Positions 1-6,398 of a DNA stretch of 7,587 nucleotides are shown here, in pieces. Position numbers and translations under genes: made by a program. Origin of the DNA: an uncultured Treponema sp. (GTDB lineage: Bacteria; Spirochaetota; Spirochaetia; Treponematales; Treponemataceae); NCBI GenBank assembly GCA_947167745.1, contig CAMVJE010000067.1, forward strand, positions 1 through 7,587. The letters run 5' to 3'. The notes under the pieces were generated by a model. The model saw only the letters and a program-made list of their open reading frames with translations, ran no database searches and was not told the origin of the DNA. The number at the start of each line of letters is the position of its first letter. Position 1 is the first letter of the stretch.

Positions 1-457
1 TGCTTCCGGCACGGGCTGCATATTCCCATTCGGCTTCGGTTGGAAGGCGGTAGCCGTTTGCGCTTCTGCTCCATGTGACAGTCTTGCCGCCGTCCGTGAT
101 TGTGTAAACAGGAGTGCGTCCGTCGCGCCTGCTCAAGGCGTTGCAAAACTCGATTGCTTCAAGCCATGTGACGCTTTCTACAGGAAGTTTGTCGCCAGTG
201 AAGTTTGAAGGATTTTTGCCGGTGATTTCCCGCCACTCTTTTTGGGTCACTTCGAACTTTGCCATATAAAAAGAAGCGACAGTAACACTGTGCTGAGTCT
301 CATCATTGCTGCGCCAGTCTTCGCTTTCTGGGCTTCCCATTGAAAATGTTCCGCCTTTTATAAGAGCAAAATCGGAGCCAGGGGTACTGAATGTTGACGC
401 AGCTGCTATTGTGAATATTCCCAAAAGTGTGATTAAAAAAGCTGATAGTTTTTTCAT
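1..457 (-). CDS. Formylglycine-generating-enzyme-like (SUMF1/FGE-sulfatase domain) exported protein, 3' end cut by window edge
   Basis: The visible 152 residues begin with a Sec-type signal (MKKLSAFLITLLGIFTIAAA, likely cleaved after residue 20) and no lipobox cysteine. The SUMF1 fold follows: GGTFSMGS (35-42), the EVTQKEW segment (69-75), PVESVTWLEAIEFCN (92-106) and YRLPTEAEWEYAARAG (136-151), all hallmark FGE-family blocks. The ATG at 457 is chosen because an AAAGAGGAA ribosome site lies just upstream and the signal peptide starts there. The gene follows the aldo/keto reductase by 17 bases and is probably the last visible gene of the operon. True FGE oxidises a sulfatase cysteine to formylglycine, but many bacterial SUMF1 proteins do other things. 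The catalytic cysteine region lies outside the window, and no sulfatase or CxPxR target is seen here, so the activity is unknown. The family call is firm; the function is open. Confidence 0.9.
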   Translation of the reverse strand, partial: MKKLSAFLITLLGIFTIAAASTFSTPGSDFALIKGGTFSMGSPESEDWRSNDETQHSVTVASFYMAKFEVTQKEWREITGKNPSNFTGDKLPVESVTWLEAIEFCNALSRRDGRTPVYTITDGGKTVTWSRSANGYRLPTEAEWEYAARAGS

Positions 458-474
458 AAAGTTCCTCTTTTTGT

Positions 475-1446
475 TTACCAGTTCTCGTATCGCTTTCCTG
501 TATTCAGTTTTGCAAGTTCTTTCATTTGTGAATCAGTCAGCTCAAAATCCCAGATGTTAAAATTTTCTGCAATGTGAGAAGGATTACTGCTGCCCGGTAT
601 TGCGATGTATCCTGCCTGTAAATGCCAGCGTACAATTATTTGTGCGGTGGTTTTATTGTGTTTCTTTGCAATTTCAAGAACCTGCGGATTTTTCAGATGC
701 TCAGCTGTGTGGCCGCGGCCACCGAAAGGATAATAGCTTTCTATGTAGATTCCTTTTTTTGCTGCCCAGTCCTGCAAAGTCTTGTTCTGATATTTGAGAT
801 GATTTTCGTTTTGAATTACAGCAGGCGGAATTTCAAAATCGTTGATGAAATGCGAGACTGATTTCTCCGTATAAAAGTTTGATATTCCGATTGAACGGAT
901 TTTTCCCTCTTTTACTCCACGAATCATTGCACTGTAAACCGCATCATCGCCAGAAACAGAACCGTGCTGGTGTAAAAGACAAAGGTCGATATAAGAAAGT
1001 CCAAGTTTCTGCAGAGAGTCTTCAATATCGCGGTCGGGATTGCTTGACCAGGGAACAAGTTTCGTGGTGATAAAGATTTCTTCCCGCTTACAGATTCCAT
1101 CAGAAATGGCTCGTGCAATGGCCTTACCAACCTCGCTTTCGTTACCGTAATATCTTGCAGTATCAATAAGCCGGTACCCGGATTTGAGGGCTGCATATAC
1201 TGCTTCCTCGCAAACCTGGCCGGTTAGAGTCCAGGTACCAAGTCCAAGAATTGGCATATTGAAACCTGAATTTAGTTGGATTGTATCTGCGAGTTTTTGC
1301 TTGTCAAAAACTCGGGAAGCACGCTCCTGCGTGCGACGCATTTCGTATCCGGAATTTAATTTTACCACTTTTTCAGGCTCCTTTGCTGTAAGAAAAGAGA
1401 AAGATAAGAAACTTAAAATAAATATGAACGATAACCGCTTGTTCAA
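475..1446 (-). CDS. Aldo/keto reductase with N-terminal signal peptide (AKR superfamily, DkgA-like)
   Basis: This 323-residue protein has an AKR barrel from about residue 55. The catalytic tetrad is visible as D95 and Y100 in LIDTARYYGNE, K129 in ITTKLV and H159 in LCLLHQHG. SIGISNF (185-191) and a C-terminal FELTDSQMKEL (301-311) are also typical. AKRs reduce aldehydes and ketones with NAD(P)H and are normally cytoplasmic. Here residues 1-21 form a hydrophobic Sec-like signal without a twin-arginine motif. In the coenzyme loop (IPGSSNPSH, 283-291) the lysine and arginine that normally hold the NADPH 2'-phosphate are Gly285 and His291. Residues 29-36 (KLNSGYEM) resemble 57-64 (QLNSGFNM), as if the N-terminal hairpin were duplicated. 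The start codon is TTG; the SD overlaps the stop of the upstream gene. No later in-frame start would keep the full barrel. Family certain; location and cofactor inferred. Confidence 0.93.
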   Translation of the reverse strand: MNKRLSFIFILSFLSFSFLTAKEPEKVVKLNSGYEMRRTQERASRVFDKQKLADTIQLNSGFNMPILGLGTWTLTGQVCEEAVYAALKSGYRLIDTARYYGNESEVGKAIARAISDGICKREEIFITTKLVPWSSNPDRDIEDSLQKLGLSYIDLCLLHQHGSVSGDDAVYSAMIRGVKEGKIRSIGISNFYTEKSVSHFINDFEIPPAVIQNENHLKYQNKTLQDWAAKKGIYIESYYPFGGRGHTAEHLKNPQVLEIAKKHNKTTAQIIVRWHLQAGYIAIPGSSNPSHIAENFNIWDFELTDSQMKELAKLNTGKRYENW

Positions 1447-1459
1447 TTATGTTTTTCTC

Positions 1460-3226
1460 CTAGAGCGCAAGATTTAATGCGGATTTAATGTCTTCAATAA
1501 TCTGCTCAGTTGTTATGCCGCAGTCACGTAAAAGTTCTTCCGGCTTGTAGCGGTCGTAGAATTTCTTTTCAAGGCCGTAATTCTTTACCAGCATTTTGCT
1601 TGGGCCATAGAAAGAAGCAATCTTCTGGCCAAAACCGCCTTCAAGAATTCCGTCTTCAAGTGTGATTACAAGCTCATGGTCTTTTTCGAGGCTGGCAAGC
1701 AATTCATTGTCCAGACTAGATGCGAAACGAGGATTGATAAGGCTTGGAGTAAATCCACATTTTTCTTTTATTGCCGCTGCAAGTTCCTGTCCTTTCTGGA
1801 AAAAATCTCCCAGAGCGATTACCGCAACTTTTTCGCCTTTTTCTTCTGTCTTAAAATGATTCAGGTTGCTGTAATTTTTGTCGGCTGGGCGGTGTGTAAC
1901 TTCGTTTCCCGGAATCAGAATCAGAACAGGATTTTCCTTCTGTTCAAGGCTCCAGTCAAGCATTGAAATATATTCTTCTGCACTTGAAGGGCAGAGCACT
2001 ACAAGATTTGGAATATTACTGAAGGCTGCAAGCCCGAAAATTCCTAAGTGAGTAACATCGGTAAGTCCGTCGAAAGATGTGTAGTTCATCAGCATGGTAA
2101 CCGGAGTTTTGTTGATGCAGACATCTTGGGAAATCTGATCGTAAGCCCTCTGCAAGAAAGTCATGTTTGTCACGACAAGCGGCTTTGCACCTCGGCGGGC
2201 AATTCCAGAAGCAATGGCAACTGCCGCTTCTTCCGCAATGCCTGTGTCGATGTACTGGCTGCCAAGTTTTGCTCTTTCCTCAGGTCCAAGTCCTACAGAC
2301 ATTGGCATAGCAGGCGTTACTACCACAAGGTCTTTGTCCTTTTTTGCTTTTTCCATTATGTACTGACTTGTCATACCGAAATAAGATTCGCCGTTTCCGA
2401 AGTTGAATGTCGGCTTTCCTGTAGCTCTGTCAAATGGAACGCACCAGTGCCAGCTTTCCTTGTCCTTTTCGGCAAGCTCGTAGCCTTTGCCTTTCTGAGT
2501 GTGAATATGAACCACAACCGGATGATTTGAATCGCAGACTTTTTCAAAAACCTTGATTAAAGAGGCGATGTCGTTTCCGTTTTCTTCATAAATATAATCA
2601 AGACCGAACGCTGTGAACCAGTTGTTTTCTGCCTTGCCCTTGGAATCGCGGAGGGCTTTCAGATTTTTGTAGATTCCCCCGTGGGTTTCTGCGATTGCCA
2701 TTTCGTTGTCGTTCACCACGATAATGAAATTCGAGTTCAGTTCGCTACCGGCCACGCTAAGAGCTTCCATTGCCTCTCCGCCTGAAAGCGAGCCGTCGCC
2801 GATAACCGCGATGATGTTTTCTTTTTCGCCCAAAATGTCGCGGCCTTTTGCAAGTCCCAAAGCAAGAGCAATTGAAGTTGAAGTGTGTCCGATGTTGAAA
2901 AAGTCGTGTTCGCTTTCGTCAGGATTGGTGTAGCCTGAATCCTCTGAAAAACGCTTGTCGTCAAAGTAACCGGCTTTTCGTCCGGTGAGCATTTTGTGGG
3001 CATAAGACTGATGAGAAACGTCAAAAACGAATTTGTCCTTTGGAGAATTAAAAACATAGTGCAGAGCGATTGTTGCTTCAACAAAGCCAAAGTTAGGACC
3101 AAAATGTCCGCCGATTTTTGTAAGTCGGTTGAAAAGCCCCTCGCGGATTTCCTGAGCCACAGTTGGAAGTTCGGAAACTGAAAGTTTTTTCAAATCTGCT
3201 GGTGAATTAATCTTGTCCAAAATCAT
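1460..3226 (-). CDS. Short DXS-like / transketolase-family thiamine diphosphate enzyme
   Basis: The protein is 588 residues long, against about 620 for E. coli DXS. Order: N-terminal TPP domain with GGHFGPNFG (39-47), DVSHQSYAHKMLTGRK (69-84), GHTSTS (113-118), and the TPP/Mg motif GDGSLSGG (143-150) ending at NDNEM (172-176). The central pyrimidine domain has GIAEEAA (329-335, E332 being the expected catalytic Glu) and LQRAYDQ (358-364). A transketolase C-terminal domain follows. Canonical DXS condenses pyruvate and glyceraldehyde 3-phosphate to 1-deoxyxylulose 5-phosphate for isoprenoids, thiamine and pyridoxal. By hand alignment, two arginines that bind substrate phosphate in true DXS are not evident (around 379-393 and 433-441). 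I therefore call it DXS-like and do not assign dxs. It has no signal peptide. Its ATG has AAGGAG nine bases upstream, 23 bases after the flavodoxin stop. Confidence 0.9.
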   Translation of the reverse strand: MILDKINSPADLKKLSVSELPTVAQEIREGLFNRLTKIGGHFGPNFGFVEATIALHYVFNSPKDKFVFDVSHQSYAHKMLTGRKAGYFDDKRFSEDSGYTNPDESEHDFFNIGHTSTSIALALGLAKGRDILGEKENIIAVIGDGSLSGGEAMEALSVAGSELNSNFIIVVNDNEMAIAETHGGIYKNLKALRDSKGKAENNWFTAFGLDYIYEENGNDIASLIKVFEKVCDSNHPVVVHIHTQKGKGYELAEKDKESWHWCVPFDRATGKPTFNFGNGESYFGMTSQYIMEKAKKDKDLVVVTPAMPMSVGLGPEERAKLGSQYIDTGIAEEAAVAIASGIARRGAKPLVVTNMTFLQRAYDQISQDVCINKTPVTMLMNYTSFDGLTDVTHLGIFGLAAFSNIPNLVVLCPSSAEEYISMLDWSLEQKENPVLILIPGNEVTHRPADKNYSNLNHFKTEEKGEKVAVIALGDFFQKGQELAAAIKEKCGFTPSLINPRFASSLDNELLASLEKDHELVITLEDGILEGGFGQKIASFYGPSKMLVKNYGLEKKFYDRYKPEELLRDCGITTEQIIEDIKSALNLAL

Positions 3227-3249
3227 CTGTATTTACTCCTTCTATTGTC

Positions 3250-3777
3250 CTATTTCAAAAGTCCATCGATATATTTCTTTACGTCCGCGCCGCTTCCGCG
3301 GGTAAAGTCCCTGCCGCCCTTGAAGTCAACGCCTTTCGCGAATTTTGCAAGGTCGCTGCCGCTGCGTCCAAGTCCGCTTCCGCCACTTGTGCAGAGGGCA
3401 ATCATCTTTTTGCCGCTCCAGTTCTGGCTCTCGACAAAGGTGTAGACGATTTTTGGAGCGTAAGACCACCAGATGGGGTAGCAGACCACAACGGTGTCGT
3501 AGGCAGAAATGTCGATTTTGTTCGCGATTTCAGGACGGCTTTTCGGGTCGTTGCATTCGATTGACGAAAGCGATTTTTTGTCGTGCCAGTTGAGGTCTGC
3601 GTCGCTGTACTTGTGAACCGGCTGGATTTCAAAAATGTCGGCTCCCATCGTCTTTGCCGCGTTCTTCGCCATGCGCTCTGTTGTTCCAGTTGCGCTGAAA
3701 TAGACAAACGCTGTTTTTGCAGAAAGTCCCGTCATAATAAGTCCTCCGATTAAAAGGGTAAGAATAAGTTTTTTCAT
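3250..3777 (-). CDS. Flavodoxin-family protein with signal peptide
   Basis: This 175-residue protein has a hydrophobic Sec-type leader (1-20, ending TGLSA before K21) joined to a complete flavodoxin fold. The FMN phosphate loop is FSATGTTERMAK (27-38). The second flavin loop is YPIWWSYAPK (100-109), and TSGGSGLGRSGSD (130-142) is the third. The family carries FMN and serves as an electron carrier or quinone/flavin oxidoreductase. Family members normally begin right at the KTAFVYFSATG strand, so the leader is an addition. The ATG at 3777 has a GGAGGAG site close upstream. A second ATG at codon 15 (3735-3733) has its own GGAGGA (3747-3742) six bases upstream and would give a 161-residue form without the leader. 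The 53-base gap before this gene, after the CMD/cupin gene, is the largest in the operon. The fold is sure; which start is used, and where the protein acts, is open. Confidence 0.92.
   Translation of the reverse strand: MKKLILTLLIGGLIMTGLSAKTAFVYFSATGTTERMAKNAAKTMGADIFEIQPVHKYSDADLNWHDKKSLSSIECNDPKSRPEIANKIDISAYDTVVVCYPIWWSYAPKIVYTFVESQNWSGKKMIALCTSGGSGLGRSGSDLAKFAKGVDFKGGRDFTRGSGADVKKYIDGLLK
3733..3747 (-). promoter_or_regulatory. Possible internal translation start inside the flavodoxin gene
   Basis: Codons 11-12 (Gly-Gly) read GGAGGA on the coding strand, followed by CTTATT and then ATG, the codon for Met15. This is close to an ideal Shine-Dalgarno with ideal spacing. Starting here gives a protein beginning MTGLSAKTAFVYFSATG, lacking most of the signal peptide but keeping the whole flavodoxin domain. 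It may be a by-product of a Gly-Gly pair in the leader, so use in the cell is unproven. Confidence 0.35.
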
Positions 3778-3830
3778 AAAGTCTCCTCCATAGTATAGTA
3801 TACATATTTTTTTGTTACGGTTACTGATTA

Positions 3831-4580
3831 TTAATTCAATTTTCCGTAATCTTTTTCACTCACCGACTCGCACCAGGTCGTGCTTCCTTCTTCCGCCGGA
3901 ATCTCCAAAGCAAGATGGCTGAACCAGGAGTCTTTTGCAGCGCCGTGCCAGTGCTTTACTCCGACAGGAATATTCACCACGCTTCCGGGAAGGAGTTCGA
4001 CGGCATCTTTTCCTTCTTCTTGATACCAGCCACGACCACCCACACAGATGAGCATCTGACCGCCACCTGATTTAGAGTTGTGTATGTGCCAGTTGTTGCG
4101 GCAGCCCGGCTCAAAAGTTACATTGAAAACCGGAATCTGCTCTTTTGAAACCTGGGCCAGGTAGCTTTGTCCCACAAAATACTTTCCATAGGGATTTGGC
4201 TCTCCAATCGGGAAGAAAATCGAGTTCTGGTGGCGGTCTTTTTCGCTTGAAGCAGGTTCTCTTTCGTTCCACACTTCCTTTGCCTGCCTGAAAACCGCCC
4301 AGCCTTTCGGCCAGCCTGTGTACATCGTGGCATGGGTGATGATTGCAGCGATTTCTTCCTTTGTAACGCCGTGCGCCTTAGCGTTCTGCAAATGGTAGGT
4401 GAGGGAAGAATCAGTGATTCCGCTTGCCATAAGCGAAACCACCGTGATGATGCACTTTGTTTTTATATCGATTGCCTCTGCGTTCCATACTTCGCCGAAG
4501 AGTACATCGTCGTTCAGGTGTGCGAACATCGGAGCAAAGTCTCCAAGCTGATCCCGACCTGCTGTCTGTGTAATTTTCAT
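3831..4580 (-). CDS. Carboxymuconolactone decarboxylase-like / cupin fusion protein
   Basis: This 249-residue, two-domain cytoplasmic protein has no signal peptide. Residues 1-105 form a CMD/AhpD-like helical domain (GRDQLGDFAPMFAHLNDDV start at 8, LTYHLQNAKAHGV at 60-72, MYTGWPKGWAVF at 86-97). It has one cysteine (C43) and no CxxC pair, so AhpD-type disulfide reductase activity is unlikely. Residues 130-235 are a cupin: motif 1 has H165 and H167 (NNWHIHNSKSGGGQ), and motif 2 is PVGVKHWHG (205-213) with H210 and H212. The usual motif 1 glutamate is Q175. Such fusions are common beside flavodoxins, cyclophilin-like proteins and aldo/keto reductases and are thought to act on small carbonyl or ring compounds, but no reaction is established. 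The ATG at 4580 has CAGGAG five bases upstream and gives the usual family N-terminus. It lies 16 bases after the DUF362 gene. Confidence 0.92.
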   Translation of the reverse strand: MKITQTAGRDQLGDFAPMFAHLNDDVLFGEVWNAEAIDIKTKCIITVVSLMASGITDSSLTYHLQNAKAHGVTKEEIAAIITHATMYTGWPKGWAVFRQAKEVWNEREPASSEKDRHQNSIFFPIGEPNPYGKYFVGQSYLAQVSKEQIPVFNVTFEPGCRNNWHIHNSKSGGGQMLICVGGRGWYQEEGKDAVELLPGSVVNIPVGVKHWHGAAKDSWFSHLALEIPAEEGSTTWCESVSEKDYGKLN

Positions 4581-4596
4581 TGTGTCTCCTGAATTT

Positions 4597-5604
4597 TTAT
4601 TTTATTTCCACGAGCCGATAGTTTCTGCTTCCAAAGCCGATTTTCTCTGCATGTTCTAGAGTGTGAATTCCGTTTCTGCTTTCAATGCGTTCAATAAGGC
4701 TACCGGAATCCTTTGCCTTGTATACTAAATCTACACAGGCCTGGTCTAAAGCTACCGGGTCCAAGCTTGCAAGAATTCCGATGTCGTGCATGTCTGGCTC
4801 TGCGGGATTTGAATCGCAGTCGCAGTCTACAGAAAGTCGGTTCATCACATTTACGCAAACAATGCCTTTTCCGTCTTGCATGTAATTGCAGACTGATTTT
4901 GCAGCCTCTGCCATTGATTCAAGGAATTCATCCTGAGGGCAGCTGGTCCACCTTGTTACGGAACGTCCAGCACTGTGAATGTTCAGTTTACCTGATTTTT
5001 TGCAGCTCATGCCTGAAGCAAATCCGATCGAAAGATTTTTGATTGCCCCTCCAAAGCCGCCCATTGCATGACCTTTGAAGTGAGAAAGAATCAGATAGGT
5101 GTTGTAATCCTTAAAATGTGTTCCAACATAGTTTTCTTTAAGGTGAACCCCACCTTTTACAGGAATGGTCATGTAACCTTCGGCATCCTGAAGGTCAAAG
5201 CCGTTTGCTACATCCAGAAAGCCGTGATCGCGGGCAATTTTCATGTGGTCAATATTGTTGCTTCTGTTTCCGCCGTAAGCTGTGTTACATTCTACGATGG
5301 TTGCGTTCAGCTCATCCTTTACAAGATTTTTTATGAGGGCAGGACGAAGATAATTTGAGTTTTCGCTTTCGCCTGTGCTTACCTTTACGCCTGTTTTTCC
5401 GTGAGTCTTGTAACCTGTAGCCTGATAGACTTTTACCAGAGCTTCTGGAGTAATGTCCCTGATAAAATAGACTACAGGAACTGTCTTGTCATTTGCAGAG
5501 ACCTCGTGTGTTTTGTAACTTGCCGCCTTGGGATTGTCCTTTGCAAAAACACAAGATAAAGCCAGCATGAAAATTGCTGCTGATAAAAATGATTTTGCTT
5601 TCAT
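4597..5604 (-). CDS. Exported DUF362-domain protein
   Basis: This 335-residue protein begins with an export signal (1-21). LALSC with C18 could be a relaxed spirochaete-style lipobox, but cleavage after VFA (residue 21) as a soluble protein is equally possible. The remainder is a DUF362 domain: STGESENSNYLRP (76-88), SHFKGHAMGGFGGAIKNLSIGFASG (174-198) and DIGILASLDPVALDQACVDLV (274-294) are the family's strongest blocks. Many DUF362 proteins also carry a ferredoxin-like 4Fe-4S domain; none is present here. Scattered cysteines (201, 222, 239, 250, 261, 263, 290), including C-D-C at 261-263, might bind a metal or cluster. The biochemical role of the domain is not settled. The ATG at 5604 follows the lipoprotein stop by 10 bases, with AAGGA overlapping that stop region, so the two genes are probably translationally coupled. 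Confidence 0.9.
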   Translation of the reverse strand: MKAKSFLSAAIFMLALSCVFAKDNPKAASYKTHEVSANDKTVPVVYFIRDITPEALVKVYQATGYKTHGKTGVKVSTGESENSNYLRPALIKNLVKDELNATIVECNTAYGGNRSNNIDHMKIARDHGFLDVANGFDLQDAEGYMTIPVKGGVHLKENYVGTHFKDYNTYLILSHFKGHAMGGFGGAIKNLSIGFASGMSCKKSGKLNIHSAGRSVTRWTSCPQDEFLESMAEAAKSVCNYMQDGKGIVCVNVMNRLSVDCDCDSNPAEPDMHDIGILASLDPVALDQACVDLVYKAKDSGSLIERIESRNGIHTLEHAEKIGFGSRNYRLVEIK

Positions 5605-5614
5605 TCATTCTTCC

Positions 5615-6082
5615 TTATTCTGTAATTTCAAAAATGGCCGTCACATCGCCTTTGCCCAAAATCTGTTTGAGCTCGCTTTGTGTCACTCCATTCACCTTTC
5701 CAAGGCGGGTGTAACTCCAGCTGTTATTGTTATAAAAAATTGTAATCTGGTTTCCCTGATAGAGCATTATGTCACCGGCTGTAGTTGCAATCTGCTTGTC
5801 GTTGCGTGGCAGACTGCTTCCTATGTAACCGACTTTTTCAAAACCACCGTATTCGTTCAGTTTGATTGTGAGTGGGGCTTTTTGCAAAAGCTTGTAAAAT
5901 GCTGTAGCTGAAGAATTGTTTGCAAGTGTGGCGGTAAGTTTGTGACTGCTACTGCCTGTTTGTCCGGCAGATAGGTCACTTGTAATTTGGATTGAGATAT
6001 GCATGTTTGAAAGTCCTCCATTTGCGCAAGCAGTTGAGACGAAAATAAGAATTGCCAGTATAAATAAAAGTATTCTTTTCAT
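5615..6082 (-). CDS. Cyclophilin-like fold lipoprotein (Cyclophil_like-type domain)
   Basis: This is a 155-residue protein. Residues 1-18 are a lipoprotein signal with lipobox STAC and lipidation cysteine C19 (FVSTAC). The mature part matches the small cyclophilin-like beta-barrel family: LTATLANNSSATAFYKLL (49-66), a P-L-x-I-K-L-N-E stretch (70-77), IGSSLP (87-92), AGDIMLYQGNQITIFYNN (102-119), a YTRLGKV segment (124-130) and GDVTAIFEI (145-153). Despite the fold, members of this group are not known to be prolyl isomerases and the role is unknown. They are often encoded next to flavodoxins and aldo/keto reductases, as here. It is the first gene after the operon promoter. The ATG at 6082 has GAAGGA ten bases upstream; the alternative ATG five bases earlier meets a stop at once. 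Confidence 0.87.
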   Translation of the reverse strand: MKRILLFILAILIFVSTACANGGLSNMHISIQITSDLSAGQTGSSSHKLTATLANNSSATAFYKLLQKAPLTIKLNEYGGFEKVGYIGSSLPRNDKQIATTAGDIMLYQGNQITIFYNNNSWSYTRLGKVNGVTQSELKQILGKGDVTAIFEITE

Positions 6083-6160
6083 TACATGTTTTCCTTCAAA
6101 ACCTGCACAACTTCATCCTTTGTATAATCTATTTGTTGTTTAGTTGCATTTTGTTACTTA
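6083..6160 (-). other. 5' leader of the seven-gene operon, with possible coupled mini-ORF
   Basis: If transcription starts about seven bases after the TACACT box, the leader is about 78 bases. No riboswitch-like fold was recognised. A frame runs through it to a TAA that overlaps the lipoprotein ATG as TAATG. The best start in that frame is GTG at 6108-6106, seven bases after AAAGGA (6121-6116), encoding eight residues (MQVLKENM). It could be a leader peptide, the tail of a decayed gene, or chance. Confidence 0.3.
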
Positions 6161-6165
6161 ACTAT

Positions 6166-6194
6166 AGTGTATGGCATAAATGGTGACTTGTCAA
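6166..6194 (-). promoter_or_regulatory. Sigma70-type promoter of the minus-strand operon
   Basis: On the minus strand, TTGACA (6194-6189, a perfect -35 box) is followed by exactly 17 bases and then TACACT (6171-6166, 4 of 6 to the -10 consensus). The predicted start is near 6160, ahead of the lipoprotein gene. An 8-base palindrome, ACTATAGT (6161-6168), overlaps the end of the -10 box and the start region and could be an operator half, though it is short enough to be chance. Confidence 0.65.
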
Positions 6195-6398
6195 TCTTAA
6201 AATGTGGTTTTAGTGACAAAAAGTTGCTTATTTTGTATGCCAGAGCTATGACAATATCGTTGTTGCAAGTAACATTGAGCCTTATTCGATTAATCTTGGA
6301 AATCATGCCGGATAATCAAAAAGCGTTTCGATGATGAGCTGAAGATTGAAGGATGGATTGTAATGGCTTCCACAAAAGAAATGCTTCTGGTAGATCTA
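6195..6398. other. Intergenic stretch with no firm feature
   Basis: This part of the divergent region has no ORF of convincing length on either strand, no RNA gene I recognise and no strong repeat. On the plus strand, 6217-6315 reads as a 32-codon open stretch containing YDNIVVASNIEPYSINLGN, and a second open stretch begins at 6294 in another frame. Their protein-like look suggests, weakly, the remains of a broken gene. Confidence 0.3.

Noticed and set aside
1..457. Sulfatase-maturation role for the SUMF1-like protein
   Set aside because: No sulfatase and no CxPxR-type target is encoded in the window, and the catalytic part of the protein is beyond the edge.
2231..2239. TTCCGCAAT, matching the operator-like boxes
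   Set aside because: A single copy inside the DXS-like coding sequence with no partner inverted copy nearby, so most likely chance.
2048..2530. Plus-strand open frame of 160 codons
   Set aside because: It is antisense to the clearly conserved DXS-like gene; the Cys/His/Ser-rich translation shows no family motif.
3778..3830. Possible internal promoter with TATACT repeats before the flavodoxin gene
   Set aside because: Two TATACT matches lie on the minus strand, but neither has a reasonable -35 box at 16-18 bases and the implied start would fall on the ribosome site. The gap may just be AT-rich spacer.
5528..5911. Plus-strand open frame of 127 codons
   Set aside because: It is antisense across the DUF362/lipoprotein junction, where both minus-strand genes have good starts, signals and domain motifs.
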